Origin: Lachnospiraceae bacterium
GTDB taxonomy: Bacteria > Bacillota > Clostridia > Lachnospirales > Lachnospiraceae
DNA length: 64,000 nt
Direction of reading: 5' to 3'
Assembly: GCA_015057515.1 (NCBI GenBank)
Contig: SVED01000002.1
Location: forward strand, 1 to 64,000
Part shown: piece after piece, positions 1 to 9,743 of the stretch
How positions within the stretch are numbered: position 1 is the first letter of the stretch
Layout: the number at the start of each line of letters is the position of its first letter
Made by a program: the position numbers and the translations under genes
Notes under the pieces: model-generated
What the model saw: the letters and a program-made list of their open reading frames with translations, nothing else
The model's database searches: none
What the model was told of the DNA's origin: nothing

Positions 1-1875
1 GTTACTGCTGAAAAGCATGATAGTTTTATTTCACCTACAGGTGATGGCCAGATTATTATGGATTTTTCAGGCAAAGAGCTTGTAAAGGGTGAGCCGGATG
101 CGTCCAGCTTTCCATCAGGTGGACTTAGAGCAACCTTCGAGGCTAGAGGATATACAGCCTGGGATCCTACTTCGCCGGCATTTATCAAGGATAAGACACT
201 TTACATACCTACAGCATTTTGTTCCTATAGCGGAGAGGCATTGGACAAAAAGACACCTCTTCTTCGTTCTATGGAAACCTTAAATCGTGCTGCAGTTAAG
301 TTGCTTCACGTTCTTGGTAATAACGAAGTAAAGCACATTTCTATTACTATTGGCGCAGAGCAGGAATACTTCCTTGTAGATAAGGATGTTTATCAGAATC
401 GTAAGGATTTAAAATATACAGGGCGTACTCTTTTTGGTGCACCGGCGCCAAAGGGTCAGGAGATGGAGGACCACTATTTTGGTAATCTTAAGCCACGTAT
501 AGCTGCATATATGCATGAACTTGATATGGAGCTTTGGAAACTTGGTATACCTGCCAAAACAAAGCACAACGAGGCTGCTCCTGCACAGCATGAGCTTGCA
601 CCGGTATTTGAAACAGCCAATGTTGCTGTTGACCACAACCAGCTTACTATGGAGATTATGAAGAAACTTGCCGACAAGCATAATATGGTTTGTCTTCTTC
701 ACGAGAAACCATTTGCAGGCATAAATGGTAGCGGAAAGCATGATAACTGGTCTCTTACAACTGATACAGGGGAAAACCTTTTTAATCCTGGAAAGACTCC
801 GGCAGAGAATACTCAGTTTTTAGTTTTTCTTGCTGCAGTAATTAAAGCAGTAGATGATTATGCAGACCTTCTTAGAATATCTGTAGCCAGTGCAGGAAAT
901 GACCACAGACTTGGTGGACATGAAGCACCTCCTGCCATTGTTTCGGTTTATCTTGGAGATGACCTTTACAAAATTATGCGTTCTATTCAGAAGGATAGAG
1001 AGATTGACCAGCAGGATAAGGTGGAAATGGATATTGCAAAGGTTCTTCCACACTTCCTTCAGGATACATCAGATAGAAATAGAACTTCACCATTTGCCTT
1101 TACCGGTAATAAGTTTGAGTTCAGAATGTTAGGCTCAGCGGCTTCTGTTGCAGATCCTAATGTATTTCTTAACACAGCTATGGCTGAGACTCTCAATGTG
1201 TTTAGAGAAAAGCTTGAGGGTGTTGCTTCTGAGGATATGGAGCAGGCTATTCGTAAGCTGGTGCAGGAGACTATGGCTAACCACAGAAGAGTAATCTTTA
1301 ATGGTAATGGTTACACTGATGAGTGGGTTGAGGAAGCAGGTAATAGAGGTTTGTTCAACTTGGTTTCTACACCAGATGCATTAGAGCAGTTTATCAGTGA
1401 GAAAAACAAAAAACTTCTTATTGAACATAAAATATTTACTGAGCAGGAGCTTTACTCCCGTTATGAAATTATGCTTGATAACTATTCAAAAACTATCAAT
1501 CTCGAGGCTAATACTATGGTGGAGATGATACAGAAGGATTTGCTTCCAGCTATGATTTCTTACACAGAACAGCTTGCGAGAACTGCAAGTTTAAAAAAAT
1601 CAGTTGTGCCTGATGTGACTTTAGTCAGCGAGGAAAGCTTAATTAAAAAGCTTTCTTTAGCTCAGACAAATCTTTATAATGGTATAGAAAAGCTTAAAAC
1701 TGATAATATGTCAGCTAAATCTATAGAAGGAAGTCTTGAAAGTGCAAAGTACTATCAGAGGGTAGTCCTTAAGGATATGGAGGATATACGAGTATTTGCT
1801 GATGAGGCAGAAACTCTTATGCCAGAATCTATGCTTCCATACCCAACCTATGGAGAATTGCTTTTCTCAATATAA
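1..1875 (+). CDS. glnN: Type III glutamine synthetase (5' end missing)
   Basis: ATP-dependent ligation of ammonia to glutamate, the entry point of ammonium assimilation, in the cytoplasm. The frame is open from the first base of the window. The first methionine (58) lies inside conserved sequence ([13 protein letters not shown] just before it), so the true start is upstream and about 100 residues of the roughly 700-residue family length are missing. Features typical of GSIII are visible: [20 protein letters not shown], the [10 protein letters not shown] metal-ligand stretch, [16 protein letters not shown], and the [12 protein letters not shown] segment. The C-terminal half is helical, as usual for this long class. 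A strong terminator follows 7 bases after the stop codon, so this is the last gene of its transcript. Family assignment is very secure. Confidence 0.96.
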   Translation, partial: VTAEKHDSFISPTGDGQIIMDFSGKELVKGEPDASSFPSGGLRATFEARGYTAWDPTSPAFIKDKTLYIPTAFCSYSGEALDKKTPLLRSMETLNRAAVKLLHVLGNNEVKHISITIGAEQEYFLVDKDVYQNRKDLKYTGRTLFGAPAPKGQEMEDHYFGNLKPRIAAYMHELDMELWKLGIPAKTKHNEAAPAQHELAPVFETANVAVDHNQLTMEIMKKLADKHNMVCLLHEKPFAGINGSGKHDNWSLTTDTGENLFNPGKTPAENTQFLVFLAAVIKAVDDYADLLRISVASAGNDHRLGGHEAPPAIVSVYLGDDLYKIMRSIQKDREIDQQDKVEMDIAKVLPHFLQDTSDRNRTSPFAFTGNKFEFRMLGSAASVADPNVFLNTAMAETLNVFREKLEGVASEDMEQAIRKLVQETMANHRRVIFNGNGYTDEWVEEAGNRGLFNLVSTPDALEQFISEKNKKLLIEHKIFTEQELYSRYEIMLDNYSKTINLEANTMVEMIQKDLLPAMISYTEQLARTASLKKSVVPDVTLVSEESLIKKLSLAQTNLYNGIEKLKTDNMSAKSIEGSLESAKYYQRVVLKDMEDIRVFADEAETLMPESMLPYPTYGELLFSI

Positions 1876-1882
1876 AAAAATG

Positions 1883-1917
1883 CGGTGTATTCCAGCGATG
1901 GAATACACCGTTTTTTT
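1883..1917 (+). terminator. Intrinsic terminator of glnN
   Basis: A perfect 12-bp stem (1883-1894 with 1899-1910), a GCGA tetraloop and a run of seven T. Confidence 0.93.
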
Positions 1918-1972
1918 GAACTAAAAAAGTTGAAATTGTTCAATAGACGAATAAATAGGGGGCTGGAATTAT

Positions 1973-2001
1973 TTGTATTTATAGTCGCTAGATGTTATAA
2001 T
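1973..2001 (+). promoter_or_regulatory. Sigma-A-type promoter for the DUF4230 pair
   Basis: TTGTAT (1973-1978), 17-base spacer, TATAAT (1996-2001), with TG just upstream of the -10 (TGTTATAAT), placed about 60 bases ahead of the gene start. Confidence 0.65.
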
Positions 2002-2062
2002 AGTAAGTGTGTAAAATTATACTCGATATGTGAACATGAAAGGTTTTTGAAGGGAGGTACAT

Positions 2063-2707
2063 ATGGGGAAAAAGGCAAATGAGGACGAGGAAGTAACAAA
2101 GGTAGAAGTGACAGAAAGTAAGCAATCTATCAGTATATTTGGATTAAAGACTATCATAGGATTAATTGCTCTTGCGGTAATTGTAGTAGGTGCGGTTTTG
2201 TTGGTTAAGGCCCTAAAAAAGAAAGAGCCTGTAAAAGAAGTTATTACTGTTTCTACCCTGGAAAAGATTATAGAAGTTAGCGAGTTATCTACCTTTACAG
2301 TTGTATATAACGGTGTTGCAGAGGTTTCTGACTATGAGGGCAAGGAAGATGTAGGTTATTATGTATCCTACGAGGCAAATGTTAAAGCAGGTATTGACTT
2401 TGAGGATATTGAAATAAGTGTGGATCAGGAGAAAAAAGTAGTTAACATAAAACTACCAGAAGTGGAAATTATGGATACATTTGTGGACATAGGATCCCTA
2501 GATTACATATTTGTAAATGATAAGCTGAATACTCCAACTATTTCTGAGGAGGCATTTAAGCTTTGTAAGTATGATGTTATGATGGAGAGCAACAATCAAG
2601 AGGCCATAATTGAGTCTGCCCGTCAAAATGCCGTAAATGTGGTGAATGCTTTGGTTTCGCCTTTTGTTAAGCAGGTGGATCCTGAATTCGAAATAGTAAT
2701 AGAATAG
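2063..2707 (+). CDS. DUF4230 membrane-anchored protein
   Basis: A 214-residue protein of unknown function. A charged cytoplasmic N-terminus is followed by one membrane segment (about residues 26-48, IIGLIALAVIVVGAVLLVKAL) and an extracytoplasmic domain. The stretch YEANVKAGIDFEDIEISV followed by VNIKLPEVEI is the core signature of DUF4230. The start is fixed by GAAGGGAGG seven to eight bases upstream. The next gene, 11 bases downstream, encodes a second DUF4230 protein, so the two form an operon between a promoter and a terminator. The biochemical role of the family is not known. Membership is fairly sure; nothing in the sequence points to a substrate. Confidence 0.82.
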   Translation: MGKKANEDEEVTKVEVTESKQSISIFGLKTIIGLIALAVIVVGAVLLVKALKKKEPVKEVITVSTLEKIIEVSELSTFTVVYNGVAEVSDYEGKEDVGYYVSYEANVKAGIDFEDIEISVDQEKKVVNIKLPEVEIMDTFVDIGSLDYIFVNDKLNTPTISEEAFKLCKYDVMMESNNQEAIIESARQNAVNVVNALVSPFVKQVDPEFEIVIE

Positions 2708-2718
2708 GAGGGAGATTT

Positions 2719-3330
2719 ATGAAGAAGATACTAATATTTTCACTGTTGTCACTTATGAGTCTCTCCCTGGTTGCATGCGGAAAAAAGGAAGAGCCTAAGG
2801 TAAATACTGAACCGCAAATAACTCAGATGCAGGCCATATGTGAGCTTGCAGTAATGGAGTGCTATTACCACAACGTGGCAAAATATTATGAGGAAGATGC
2901 CAGTGGTGTATGGATTTGGGCAAAGGACAAAAAATTCTGGATAGAGTACAGTGGTATAGTAACTATAGGTGTTGATGCAACCTTGGTTACTATGGAAGTA
3001 GAGGATACGAATGTTACTATAACTATTCCGGAAGCAAAGGTATTAGAGTGTGAGGTTGACGCGGACACGCTTAATGAGAATTCTTTTATAATCGATGATG
3101 ATTCTGCAAAAATCACAGCGGAAGATCAGACCTATGCTTTTGCAGAAGCGCAGGCACATTTGGAGGAAACTGCATCCAATGATACAGCCCTTCTCACAGA
3201 AGCGAGAGAACGCACAAAGGATCTTTTGGAAGAATATGTAAACAACATAGGAGAGGCCTTTGGAATTGAGTATACTATTACCTGGGTATATCTGGATGAA
3301 AATGGAAATAGTGGCCAAACAGAGGAGTAA
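2719..3330 (+). CDS. DUF4230 lipoprotein
   Basis: A 203-residue predicted lipoprotein. A short basic N-terminus and hydrophobic stretch end in a lipobox (LVAC, Cys at about residue 20), so the mature protein should be tethered outside the membrane. The domain resembles its upstream neighbour: VTIGVDATLVTMEVEDTN then VTITIPEAKVL matches the DUF4230 pattern, and the C-terminal helix carries many acidic residues. The start has GGAGGGAG upstream. With the preceding gene it forms a tandem pair of diverged paralogues, one transmembrane and one lipid-anchored, which suggests a hetero-complex at the cell surface (inference). Function unknown. Confidence 0.78.
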   Translation: MKKILIFSLLSLMSLSLVACGKKEEPKVNTEPQITQMQAICELAVMECYYHNVAKYYEEDASGVWIWAKDKKFWIEYSGIVTIGVDATLVTMEVEDTNVTITIPEAKVLECEVDADTLNENSFIIDDDSAKITAEDQTYAFAEAQAHLEETASNDTALLTEARERTKDLLEEYVNNIGEAFGIEYTITWVYLDENGNSGQTEE

Positions 3331-3336
3331 ATAAAA

Positions 3337-3384
3337 AAACAATGACATATTTTCTTGTTTAAGAAAAAATGTCATTGTTTTTTT
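3337..3384 (+). terminator. Intrinsic terminator of the DUF4230 operon
   Basis: Stem AAACAATGACAT (3337-3348) pairs with ATGTCATTGTTT (3369-3380), followed by Ts. The A-run on the 5' side would also allow function in the other direction. Confidence 0.85.
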
Positions 3385-3478
3385 ATATTTGAAGAGGTTA
3401 TTTTACTATTTTATGCGAGGGTCCGATAACAAAATTGCATTTATGGCAAATATTATATTCACAAATGTTAAAAAATGC

Positions 3479-3508
3479 TTGTTATTCTTTGATGTATGAG
3501 TGTATAAT
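3479..3508 (+). promoter_or_regulatory. Promoter for trpBA
   Basis: TTGTTA (3479-3484), 18-base spacer, TATAAT (3503-3508). The roughly 130-base leader to the trpB start shows neither a T-box specifier/antiterminator signature nor a run of Trp codons. Confidence 0.6.
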
Positions 3509-3636
3509 ATATTAGTTTTAGAATAGCTATTATTGTGTCCCAAAATGTGTTGATATACATTTCAAGATTTTATATATAGATGTTTATAGATGCAGGAAAC
3601 CCAGATGAATTAAACTATACAGAAAGTGAGGCACTT

Positions 3637-4821
3637 ATGTCAAAGGGAAGATATGGTATTCACGGTGGACAGTACATACCTGAATCACTGATGAATGAAG
3701 TAAACAAGTTAGAAGAGGCTTACGAGTTTTACAAGAATGATGAGGATTTTATAAATGAGCTGAATAATCTTTCAAGAGAGTATGCAGGCAGACCATCACT
3801 TCTTTACTATGCAGAGAAGATGACCAAGGATCTTGGCGGTGCTAAGATATATTTTAAACGTGAGGATTTAAATCACACTGGCTCCCACAAGATTAATAAT
3901 GTATTAGGTCAGGCTCTTCTTGCAAAGAAAATGGGTAAGACCAGAATTATAGCTGAGACTGGTGCAGGACAGCACGGTGTTGCAACTGCAACTGCAGCTG
4001 CACTTTTAGGGCTTGAGTGTGAAATATTTATGGGTAAAGAGGATACCATCAGACAGGCTTTAAATGTTTACCGTATGGAGCTTTTAGGTGCCAAGGTGCA
4101 TGCTGTTGAGTCAGGAACCATGACTCTTAAGGATGCAGTAAATGAGTGTATGGGTGAGTGGGCTAGAAGAACAGAAGATACACTTTATGTGCTTGGTTCA
4201 GTTATGGGTCCACATCCATTTCCTATGATAGTTAGAGATTTCCAGAGTGTTATAAGCCGTGAGGCAAGAGCCCAGATACTTGAGAAGGAAGGTAAGCTTC
4301 CGGATGTGGTTATGGCTTGTGTAGGTGGTGGAAGTAATGCTATGGGAATGTTCTATGAGTTTATAAAGGACGAAGACGTTAAGCTTATTGGTTGTGAGGC
4401 AGCAGGTAAGGGTATTGATACTACAGAGACGGCAGCTACAGTAAATACAGGCTCTCTTGGAATCTTCCATGGTATGAAATCATATTTCTGTCAGGACGAG
4501 TATGGACAGATTGCTCCTGTATATTCTATCTCAGCAGGACTTGATTATCCTGGAGTTGGACCAGAACACGCAAACCTTTACGATTCGGGCAGAGCATCTT
4601 ATGTTCCTGTTACAGATGATGAGGCGGTAAATGCATTCGAATACATTGCAAGAACAGAGGGTATTATAGCAGCTATAGAGAGCTCCCACGCAGTGGCGCA
4701 TCTTATGAAGATTGCTCCTACTATGGACAAGGATCAGATTATTATTTGTTGTCTGTCCGGTCGTGGTGATAAGGACGTTGCAGCTATAGCAAGATATAGA
4801 GGAGTGGATTTACATGAGTAG
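3637..4821 (+). CDS. trpB: Tryptophan synthase beta subunit
   Basis: PLP enzyme condensing indole with L-serine to give tryptophan. The start at 3637 ([16 protein letters not shown]) is chosen over the upstream in-frame ATG at 3580: it has AGTGAGG at proper spacing and gives 394 residues, the normal TrpB length, whereas 3580 has no ribosome-binding site. The PLP lysine is K85 in HTGSHKINN, the phosphate-binding glycine loop is [10 protein letters not shown], and [13 protein letters not shown] is the substrate loop. This is the allosterically regulated TrpB1 type. It overlaps trpA by 8 bases. No trpE, G, D, C or F lies nearby, so this is a detached trpBA operon, which could salvage external indole or serve a pathway split over several loci. 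Confidence 0.95.
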   Translation: MSKGRYGIHGGQYIPESLMNEVNKLEEAYEFYKNDEDFINELNNLSREYAGRPSLLYYAEKMTKDLGGAKIYFKREDLNHTGSHKINNVLGQALLAKKMGKTRIIAETGAGQHGVATATAAALLGLECEIFMGKEDTIRQALNVYRMELLGAKVHAVESGTMTLKDAVNECMGEWARRTEDTLYVLGSVMGPHPFPMIVRDFQSVISREARAQILEKEGKLPDVVMACVGGGSNAMGMFYEFIKDEDVKLIGCEAAGKGIDTTETAATVNTGSLGIFHGMKSYFCQDEYGQIAPVYSISAGLDYPGVGPEHANLYDSGRASYVPVTDDEAVNAFEYIARTEGIIAAIESSHAVAHLMKIAPTMDKDQIIICCLSGRGDKDVAAIARYRGVDLHE

Positions 4822-5584
4822 AGTTAAAGAAGCCTTAGTAGGCAAGAAATCATTTATAGGATTTTTGACAGCAGGAGATCCTTGTATAGAGAAAACAGAA
4901 GATTTTATTGTGGAGATTGCCAATGCAGGGGCAGCTGTAGTAGAGATAGGTATTCCTTTCTCTGATCCTATTGCAGAGGGACCTGTAGTTCAGGAGGCAA
5001 ATGTAAGAGCCTTATCAGCACCAGGTGGATGTACCACAGATATGGTGTTTGATATGGTGGCAAAGGCCAGCAAAAGAGTGGATGTACCACTTGTGCTTCT
5101 TACATATCTCAATCCGGTTTACAAGTATGGATATGATAGATTTTGTGCAAAATGTAAAGAGACCGGAGTTGATGCAATCATTATCCCTGACCTTTCCTAC
5201 GAGGAAAAGGGGGAGCTGGTGGAAGAGGCAAAGAAGTATGATATAGATATTATTTCTCTTATATCCACTAACAGTGGTGACAGAATCAAAATGATAGCTG
5301 AGGATTCAACAGGCTATATATACATACTTCCATCTGCGGAGCATGTGGCAGAGGGTGAAATTAGCAGTAAGCTGGTTGAGACCGTGGCCCGTATCAGAAA
5401 AATAACAGATACACCTGTGGTTATTGAGTTTGGTGCAAATACCCCAGAACAGATTGCAAGATACAGCGATATAGCAGATGGTATTATTATTGAGACCCGT
5501 ATAGTTAAGCTTATCGAGAAGTATGGAAATGACGCAGGTAGCCATATATATGACTATGTTAAAAAGATGGTAGACAGCATTTAA
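4814..5584 (+). CDS. trpA: Tryptophan synthase alpha subunit, divergent active site
   Basis: A TIM-barrel protein of 256 residues, the usual TrpA length, overlapping trpB by 8 bases and so translationally coupled. In the family it cleaves indole-3-glycerol phosphate and channels indole to TrpB. The catalytic glutamate is present (E44 in [10 protein letters not shown]). The second catalytic position, Asp in the family motif ADGP, is Glu here (IAEGP, E55), which may be a lineage variant. More unusual are the phosphate-binding loops. The segment at about 172-181 reads [10 protein letters not shown] instead of the family-like SxxGVTG, and residues 224-230 read IIIETRI where the family has VIVGSAI. 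The protein is intact but may bind substrate differently or act mainly as a partner of TrpB. Confidence 0.88.
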   Translation: MSRVKEALVGKKSFIGFLTAGDPCIEKTEDFIVEIANAGAAVVEIGIPFSDPIAEGPVVQEANVRALSAPGGCTTDMVFDMVAKASKRVDVPLVLLTYLNPVYKYGYDRFCAKCKETGVDAIIIPDLSYEEKGELVEEAKKYDIDIISLISTNSGDRIKMIAEDSTGYIYILPSAEHVAEGEISSKLVETVARIRKITDTPVVIEFGANTPEQIARYSDIADGIIIETRIVKLIEKYGNDAGSHIYDYVKKMVDSI

Positions 5585-5644
5585 TGCTGAAACATATATA
5601 GATGTGATATAGATAGTGTAGATTCACAGATAAGGAGCGAGGAT

Positions 5645-7036
5645 ATGGAACTTATTGAAGTAAGAGAGATATTTAGAAACAAGGAAGCATATTTTGACAA
5701 GGAGATAGAGATTGGTGGTTGGGTAAGAAGCAACCGTGACTCCAAAACTTTTGGATTTCTGGTACTTAACGACGGTACATTTTTTGAGCCAATACAAGTA
5801 GTGTACAACGATACAATGTCAAACTTTGACAAGATTGCCAAGGTAAATGTAGGTACTGCTCTTATAGTAAAGGGTACACTTATAGCTACACCAGATGCAA
5901 AGCAGCCATTTGAGATTCAGGCAACTAATATAGAGGTGGAGGGTGAGTCAACACCAGATTATCCATTGCAGAAGAAGAGACACACTATGGAGTATCTTCG
6001 TACAATACCACACCTTCGTGCAAGAACTAATACCTTCCAGGCAGTGTTCAGAATACGTTCACTTGTAGCCTATGCTATTCACAAGTTCTTCCAGGAGAGA
6101 GACTTCGTATATGTGCACACTCCAATTATCACTGGTAGTGACTGTGAGGGTGCGGGTGAGATGTTCACTGTTACAACTATGGATATGAATAACCTTCCTC
6201 TTACTGATGATGGCAAGGTTGATTTCAAAGAGGATTTCTTCAACAAGCAGACTAACCTTACAGTTAGTGGTCAGTTAAATGGCGAGACATATGCGATGGC
6301 ATTTAGAAACATTTATACTTTTGGACCAACATTTAGAGCAGAGAATTCAAATACAACCCGTCATGCAGCAGAGTTTTGGATGATTGAGCCGGAGATAGCA
6401 TTTGCAGACCTTAAGGATGATATGATGCTTGCAGAGAGCATGATAAAGTATATTATTCGTTACGTTCTTGAAAATGCACCAGAGGAAATGAAGTTCTTCA
6501 ACAGCTTTATTGACAAGGGTCTTATTGAGAGACTTGAGGGTGTTATGAACTCAGAGTTTGGTCATGTGACTTACACTGAGGCTATTGAGATATTAGAGAA
6601 GAATAACGATAAATTTGAGTTTAAAGCATACTGGGGTTGTGACCTTCAGACTGAACATGAGAGATACCTTACTGAAGAGGTATTTAAGCGTCCTGTATTC
6701 GTAACAGACTATCCAAAGGATATTAAGGCATTCTATATGAAGCTTAACGAGGATGGAAAGACAGTTGCCGCTATGGACTGTCTTGTACCTGGTATCGGAG
6801 AGATTATTGGCGGTAGCCAGAGAGAAGATGACTATGAGAAGCTTTCTGCACGTATGGCGGAGCTTGGTCTTAAGGCAGAGGATTATGATTTCTACCTCGA
6901 CCTTAGAAAGTTTGGTTCAACTCGTCACGCAGGCTTTGGACTTGGCTTCGAAAGAATGATAATGTACGTTACCGGTATGGGCAACATCAGAGATGTTATT
7001 CCATTCCCAAGAACAGTTAATAATTGCGAACTCTAA
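5645..7036 (+). CDS. asnS: Asparaginyl-tRNA synthetase
   Basis: Class IIb synthetase charging tRNA-Asn in the cytoplasm. An N-terminal OB-fold anticodon domain (about 1-110, with [21 protein letters not shown]) is followed by the class II catalytic core. Motif 2 is [21 protein letters not shown] and motif 3 is [15 protein letters not shown] near the C-terminus, ending with the typical RDVIPFPRT. Length 463 fits AsnS rather than AspS. AAGGAGCGAGG precedes the start. It lies 60 bases after trpA, so it may share that transcript. asnA, which makes asparagine, lies two genes downstream, giving an asparagine-related cluster. Confidence 0.96.
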   Translation: MELIEVREIFRNKEAYFDKEIEIGGWVRSNRDSKTFGFLVLNDGTFFEPIQVVYNDTMSNFDKIAKVNVGTALIVKGTLIATPDAKQPFEIQATNIEVEGESTPDYPLQKKRHTMEYLRTIPHLRARTNTFQAVFRIRSLVAYAIHKFFQERDFVYVHTPIITGSDCEGAGEMFTVTTMDMNNLPLTDDGKVDFKEDFFNKQTNLTVSGQLNGETYAMAFRNIYTFGPTFRAENSNTTRHAAEFWMIEPEIAFADLKDDMMLAESMIKYIIRYVLENAPEEMKFFNSFIDKGLIERLEGVMNSEFGHVTYTEAIEILEKNNDKFEFKAYWGCDLQTEHERYLTEEVFKRPVFVTDYPKDIKAFYMKLNEDGKTVAAMDCLVPGIGEIIGGSQREDDYEKLSARMAELGLKAEDYDFYLDLRKFGSTRHAGFGLGFERMIMYVTGMGNIRDVIPFPRTVNNCEL

Positions 7037-7112
7037 TGAGCCATGCACATAATGAGCGGAATTGGATGGTGGGAGCTTGCTCACATCCAGACATATTACG
7101 GTCATTATGTAT

Positions 7113-7248
7113 ACGGCGAATGCCGTAGCCCCTTAACAGCGAAGCTGTTAAGGGCGCCATGGCGAATGTAAGTATGGCCTACAGCATGGAAAACGGCGAA
7201 TGCCGTAGCTCCTTACCGGCGAAGCAGGTAAGGGCGCCATGGCGAATG
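7113..7248 (+). repeat. Two copies of a 56-bp structured direct repeat
   Basis: Copies at 7113-7168 and 7193-7248, period 80. Each contains a small hairpin ACGGC-GAAT-GCCGT, a larger hairpin (CCTTAACAG with CTGTTAAGG in copy 1; CCTTACC with GGTAAGG in copy 2), GGCGCC, CGCCATGGCG and a trailing GGCGAATG. Between copies the A-T to C-G change in the larger stem is compensated on both strands, which supports selection on folding. A further imperfect hairpin lies at 7064-7088. The GCGAA pentamer recurs in nearly every loop. It resembles REP/MITE-like intergenic repeats. The second copy ends 15 bases before the next gene. Confidence 0.75.
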
Positions 7249-7263
7249 AAAGGAAACGGTACT

Positions 7264-7824
7264 ATGAAGAAGAAAAAACTGGCAATCATCTTAGTTATTT
7301 TTGTATTTCTGGTAGCAGGCGTTGCCTTAGCTATAGTATTATTAAACAGAACTGAGAAATACTATGTTCCATTAGAACTTTTGCTAGGAGAAAATAGTAG
7401 TACTGTTGATGAAAATGAAATAGAAGAATTTGAAAAATATCAGCTTAAGCCAATGGTTGCAAAAGGAGTTTGTGAAAGTGTATATATCAATTCAAATGAT
7501 GAAATTGTATTTGAGTATACAAAGGAGCAAAAAGAGGCGGAAATAGATGGCTTGGTAGAAATTATGACTGATAATATGATGATGATTACTTTCATAGGTA
7601 CATCATATTATAAATATAATGATGATTATACCAAAATAACAGTATCTATCGCCAGTGAGGATAATTTGGATAACCTGATTAGCTTTTCCATTTCATCTAT
7701 GCTTTTGTATCAAATATATAATGATGTACCGGCAGATGAAGCAAGTGTTGTTGCTGAGATAACCTATCTTGATTCTGGCAAGAAAGAAACAGTAACCTAT
7801 AACTGTTATAACTTGCATGAATAA
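7264..7824 (+). CDS. Hypothetical membrane-anchored protein
   Basis: A 186-residue protein I do not recognise. MKKKKL is followed by one hydrophobic segment (about 6-27, IILVIFVFLVAGVALAIVLL), then a probably extracytoplasmic acidic domain of mixed alpha/beta character with IYINSNDEIVFEYT-type strands. The frame stays open upstream to 7159, but that part runs through the structured repeat. AAAGGA precedes the ATG at 7264, which also starts with a typical signal/anchor sequence, so 7264 is preferred. It sits between asnS and asnA, 54 bases before asnA. The neighbourhood gives no firm clue to its job. Confidence 0.65.
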   Translation: MKKKKLAIILVIFVFLVAGVALAIVLLNRTEKYYVPLELLLGENSSTVDENEIEEFEKYQLKPMVAKGVCESVYINSNDEIVFEYTKEQKEAEIDGLVEIMTDNMMMITFIGTSYYKYNDDYTKITVSIASEDNLDNLISFSISSMLLYQIYNDVPADEASVVAEITYLDSGKKETVTYNCYNLHE

Positions 7825-7878
7825 ATTAGAGGCAAAAGGCAATTATTTGCCAAATTAATATAATAGGAGGCAATATAT

Positions 7879-8889
7879 ATGGGAACTATATATATTCCAG
7901 AGGGCTATAAAAGCCCACAGTCCATCAAGGACACAGAAATTGCAATAAAAGAAGTTAAGGATTATTTTGAGCGAGCTCTGGCATCGGCTCTTAAGCTTAC
8001 CAGAGTATCTGCACCACTTTTTGTTAAGCCTGAATCAGGTCTTAATGACAACTTAAATGGTGTTGAGCGTCCGGTTTCATTTGGTGTAAAGGAGCAAAAT
8101 GATGCACCAGTGGAGATAGTTCACTCTCTTGCCAAGTGGAAGAGACTTGCCCTTGCAAACTATGGTTTTTCTGTAGGAGAGGGACTTTATACAGATATGA
8201 GTGCTATCCGTCGTGATGAGGATACAGATAACATTCATTCAATCTACGTTGACCAGTGGGACTGGGAGAAGATTATTAATAAAGAAGACAGAAATATCGA
8301 AACCTTAAAGGAAACGGTATTCCGTATATATATGGCTATTAAGCAGACTGAGTATTACATATGTGGAAGATACCATTTTATGGATCCATTTCTTCCAAAT
8401 GAAATTGCATTTATTACTACTCAGGAGCTTGAGGATATGTATCCAGACAAGACTCCAAAGGAGAGAGAAAACCTTATAGCTAAGGAAAAGGGTGCAGTAT
8501 TCCTCATGGGCATTGGTGACAAGCTTGCTTCAGGTGAGCGCCACGATGGTAGAGCACCAGACTATGACGATTGGACTCTGAATGGAGATATTTTAGTATA
8601 CTATCCAGTTCTTGATATATCACTTGAGCTTTCATCTATGGGAATTCGTGTTGATGAAGACGCATTAGATGCTCAGCTCAAAAAATCAGGCTGTGAGGAT
8701 AGGGCTACCCTCCCATTCCAGAAAGCAGTGCTTGATAAGGAACTTCCATACACTATTGGTGGTGGTATAGGACAATCTCGTATATGTATGTTCTTCCTTC
8801 AAAGAGCACATATCGGAGAGGTACAGTCTTCAATCTGGCCGGAGGATGTTTTAGAAACCGCAAAGGCTCACGGAGTAAATATATTATAA
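7879..8889 (+). CDS. asnA: Aspartate-ammonia ligase (asparagine synthetase A)
   Basis: ATP-dependent synthesis of asparagine from aspartate and free ammonia, structurally related to class II aminoacyl-tRNA synthetases. At 336 residues it is full length. Family landmarks include LTRVSAPLF and [13 protein letters not shown] near the N-terminus, the [12 protein letters not shown] segment, [18 protein letters not shown], and [15 protein letters not shown] with [10 protein letters not shown] near the C-terminus. AATAGGAGG precedes the start. It is linked to asnS, and the ammonia dependence fits an organism with ammonium-scavenging GSIII. A long hairpin with Ts follows and should end the transcript. 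Confidence 0.96.
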   Translation: MGTIYIPEGYKSPQSIKDTEIAIKEVKDYFERALASALKLTRVSAPLFVKPESGLNDNLNGVERPVSFGVKEQNDAPVEIVHSLAKWKRLALANYGFSVGEGLYTDMSAIRRDEDTDNIHSIYVDQWDWEKIINKEDRNIETLKETVFRIYMAIKQTEYYICGRYHFMDPFLPNEIAFITTQELEDMYPDKTPKERENLIAKEKGAVFLMGIGDKLASGERHDGRAPDYDDWTLNGDILVYYPVLDISLELSSMGIRVDEDALDAQLKKSGCEDRATLPFQKAVLDKELPYTIGGGIGQSRICMFFLQRAHIGEVQSSIWPEDVLETAKAHGVNIL

Positions 8890-8924
8890 ATATACATGGG
8901 AGATATTATCCATATAAAAATGAG

Positions 8925-8981
8925 AAAGCTATTGTATTTGAAGGTGTGTATACAACATCTTTAAATGTAATAGCTTTTTGT
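8925..8981 (+). terminator. Probable terminator of asnA
   Basis: A 15-bp stem with two G-T wobbles (8925-8939 with 8963-8977) enclosing a second small self-complementary stretch, followed by a short T run. The loop is unusually long for an intrinsic terminator. Confidence 0.6.
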
Positions 8982-8996
8982 TTGGAGATGATTATT

Positions 8997-9025
8997 TTGA
9001 TAAACTTATGTTTCTGTGGTATGAT
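8997..9025 (+). promoter_or_regulatory. Promoter for the cyclase-family gene
   Basis: TTGATA (8997-9002), 17-base spacer, TATGAT (9020-9025), about 95 bases before the start codon. Confidence 0.65.
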
Positions 9026-9119
9026 GAAGCAAATTAAAAGTATTTTGAATCAGATACTGTGCTGACGCTGAATAATCACTAGAAAATAGAGTAAGATTTA
9101 ACAACAAGGAGGGTAAAGA

Positions 9120-9704
9120 ATGATTTACGACATTTCACAGGAAGTGTTTTCCTGTACAGTGTTTCCGGGAGATCCATCACCTATTGGAAGAAAAATGGAG
9201 ACTATAGAAGGTGGGGGTATATGCAACCTTACAGAGCTTACTATGTGTGCCCATAACGGAACGCATGTGGATGCACCATATCATTTTTTAGATGAGGGGA
9301 AGACCATAGATGAGTTATCACTTGATGCCTTTGTTGGGGATTGCTATGTGGTTCATCACACTGGTGATGTAACTGCTGAAGATGCGAGAAATATATTAGA
9401 CAAAGCAGGCAAATGCAAGGCAGATAAACGAATTTTGATTGGTGGAAAAGCCACTGTTACTGCTGATGCTGCCAAAGTTTTTGCGAGGGCTAAAATCAAG
9501 CTTATAGGTAATGAAAGTCAGACTGTGGGACCTGAAAATGCACCTAAAGAGGTACATTTGATATTACTAGGTGAGGAAATCATTTTACTTGAGGGTATAG
9601 TTCTTAAGGCTGTGCCAGATGGAAAATATTTATTAAATGCAGCACCGCTGAATTTAGGTGGTTGTGACGGAGCACCTTGTAGGGCTATATTGATAGAACA
9701 GTAG
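9120..9704 (+). CDS. Cyclase-family metal hydrolase (kynurenine formamidase-like)
   Basis: A 194-residue member of the cyclase/kynurenine formamidase fold. The signature AHNGTHVDAPYHFLDEG contains the HxGTHxDxPxH metal-binding histidines and aspartate. It starts MIYDISQEVFSCTVFPGDP, the usual opening of the family. Members hydrolyse N-formylkynurenine or related amides and lactones, often binding zinc or manganese. No tryptophan-degradation genes are nearby, so the substrate is open. AAGGAGGG precedes the start. The AlkD-like gene follows after 39 bases and is probably co-transcribed. Confidence 0.85.
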   Translation: MIYDISQEVFSCTVFPGDPSPIGRKMETIEGGGICNLTELTMCAHNGTHVDAPYHFLDEGKTIDELSLDAFVGDCYVVHHTGDVTAEDARNILDKAGKCKADKRILIGGKATVTADAAKVFARAKIKLIGNESQTVGPENAPKEVHLILLGEEIILLEGIVLKAVPDGKYLLNAAPLNLGGCDGAPCRAILIEQ

Positions 9705-9743
9705 AATGATTAGCGGAGCACCGAGAAAAAAGGAGAATACTAG

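Noticed and set aside
1885-2082. 65-codon open frame between glnN and the DUF4230 gene
   Set aside because: It begins within the glnN terminator and contains the next promoter; no ribosome-binding site.
3385-3636. T-box or Trp attenuator ahead of trpB
   Set aside because: No TGGNACCGCG antiterminator bulge, no Trp codon run and no terminator hairpin in the leader.
7159-7263. Longer start for the membrane protein between asnS and asnA
   Set aside because: The added 35 residues come from the structured DNA repeat, and a normal signal-anchor start with an RBS lies at 7264.
8784-9065. 93-codon open frame after asnA
   Set aside because: It starts inside asnA out of frame, crosses the terminator hairpin and a promoter and resembles no protein.
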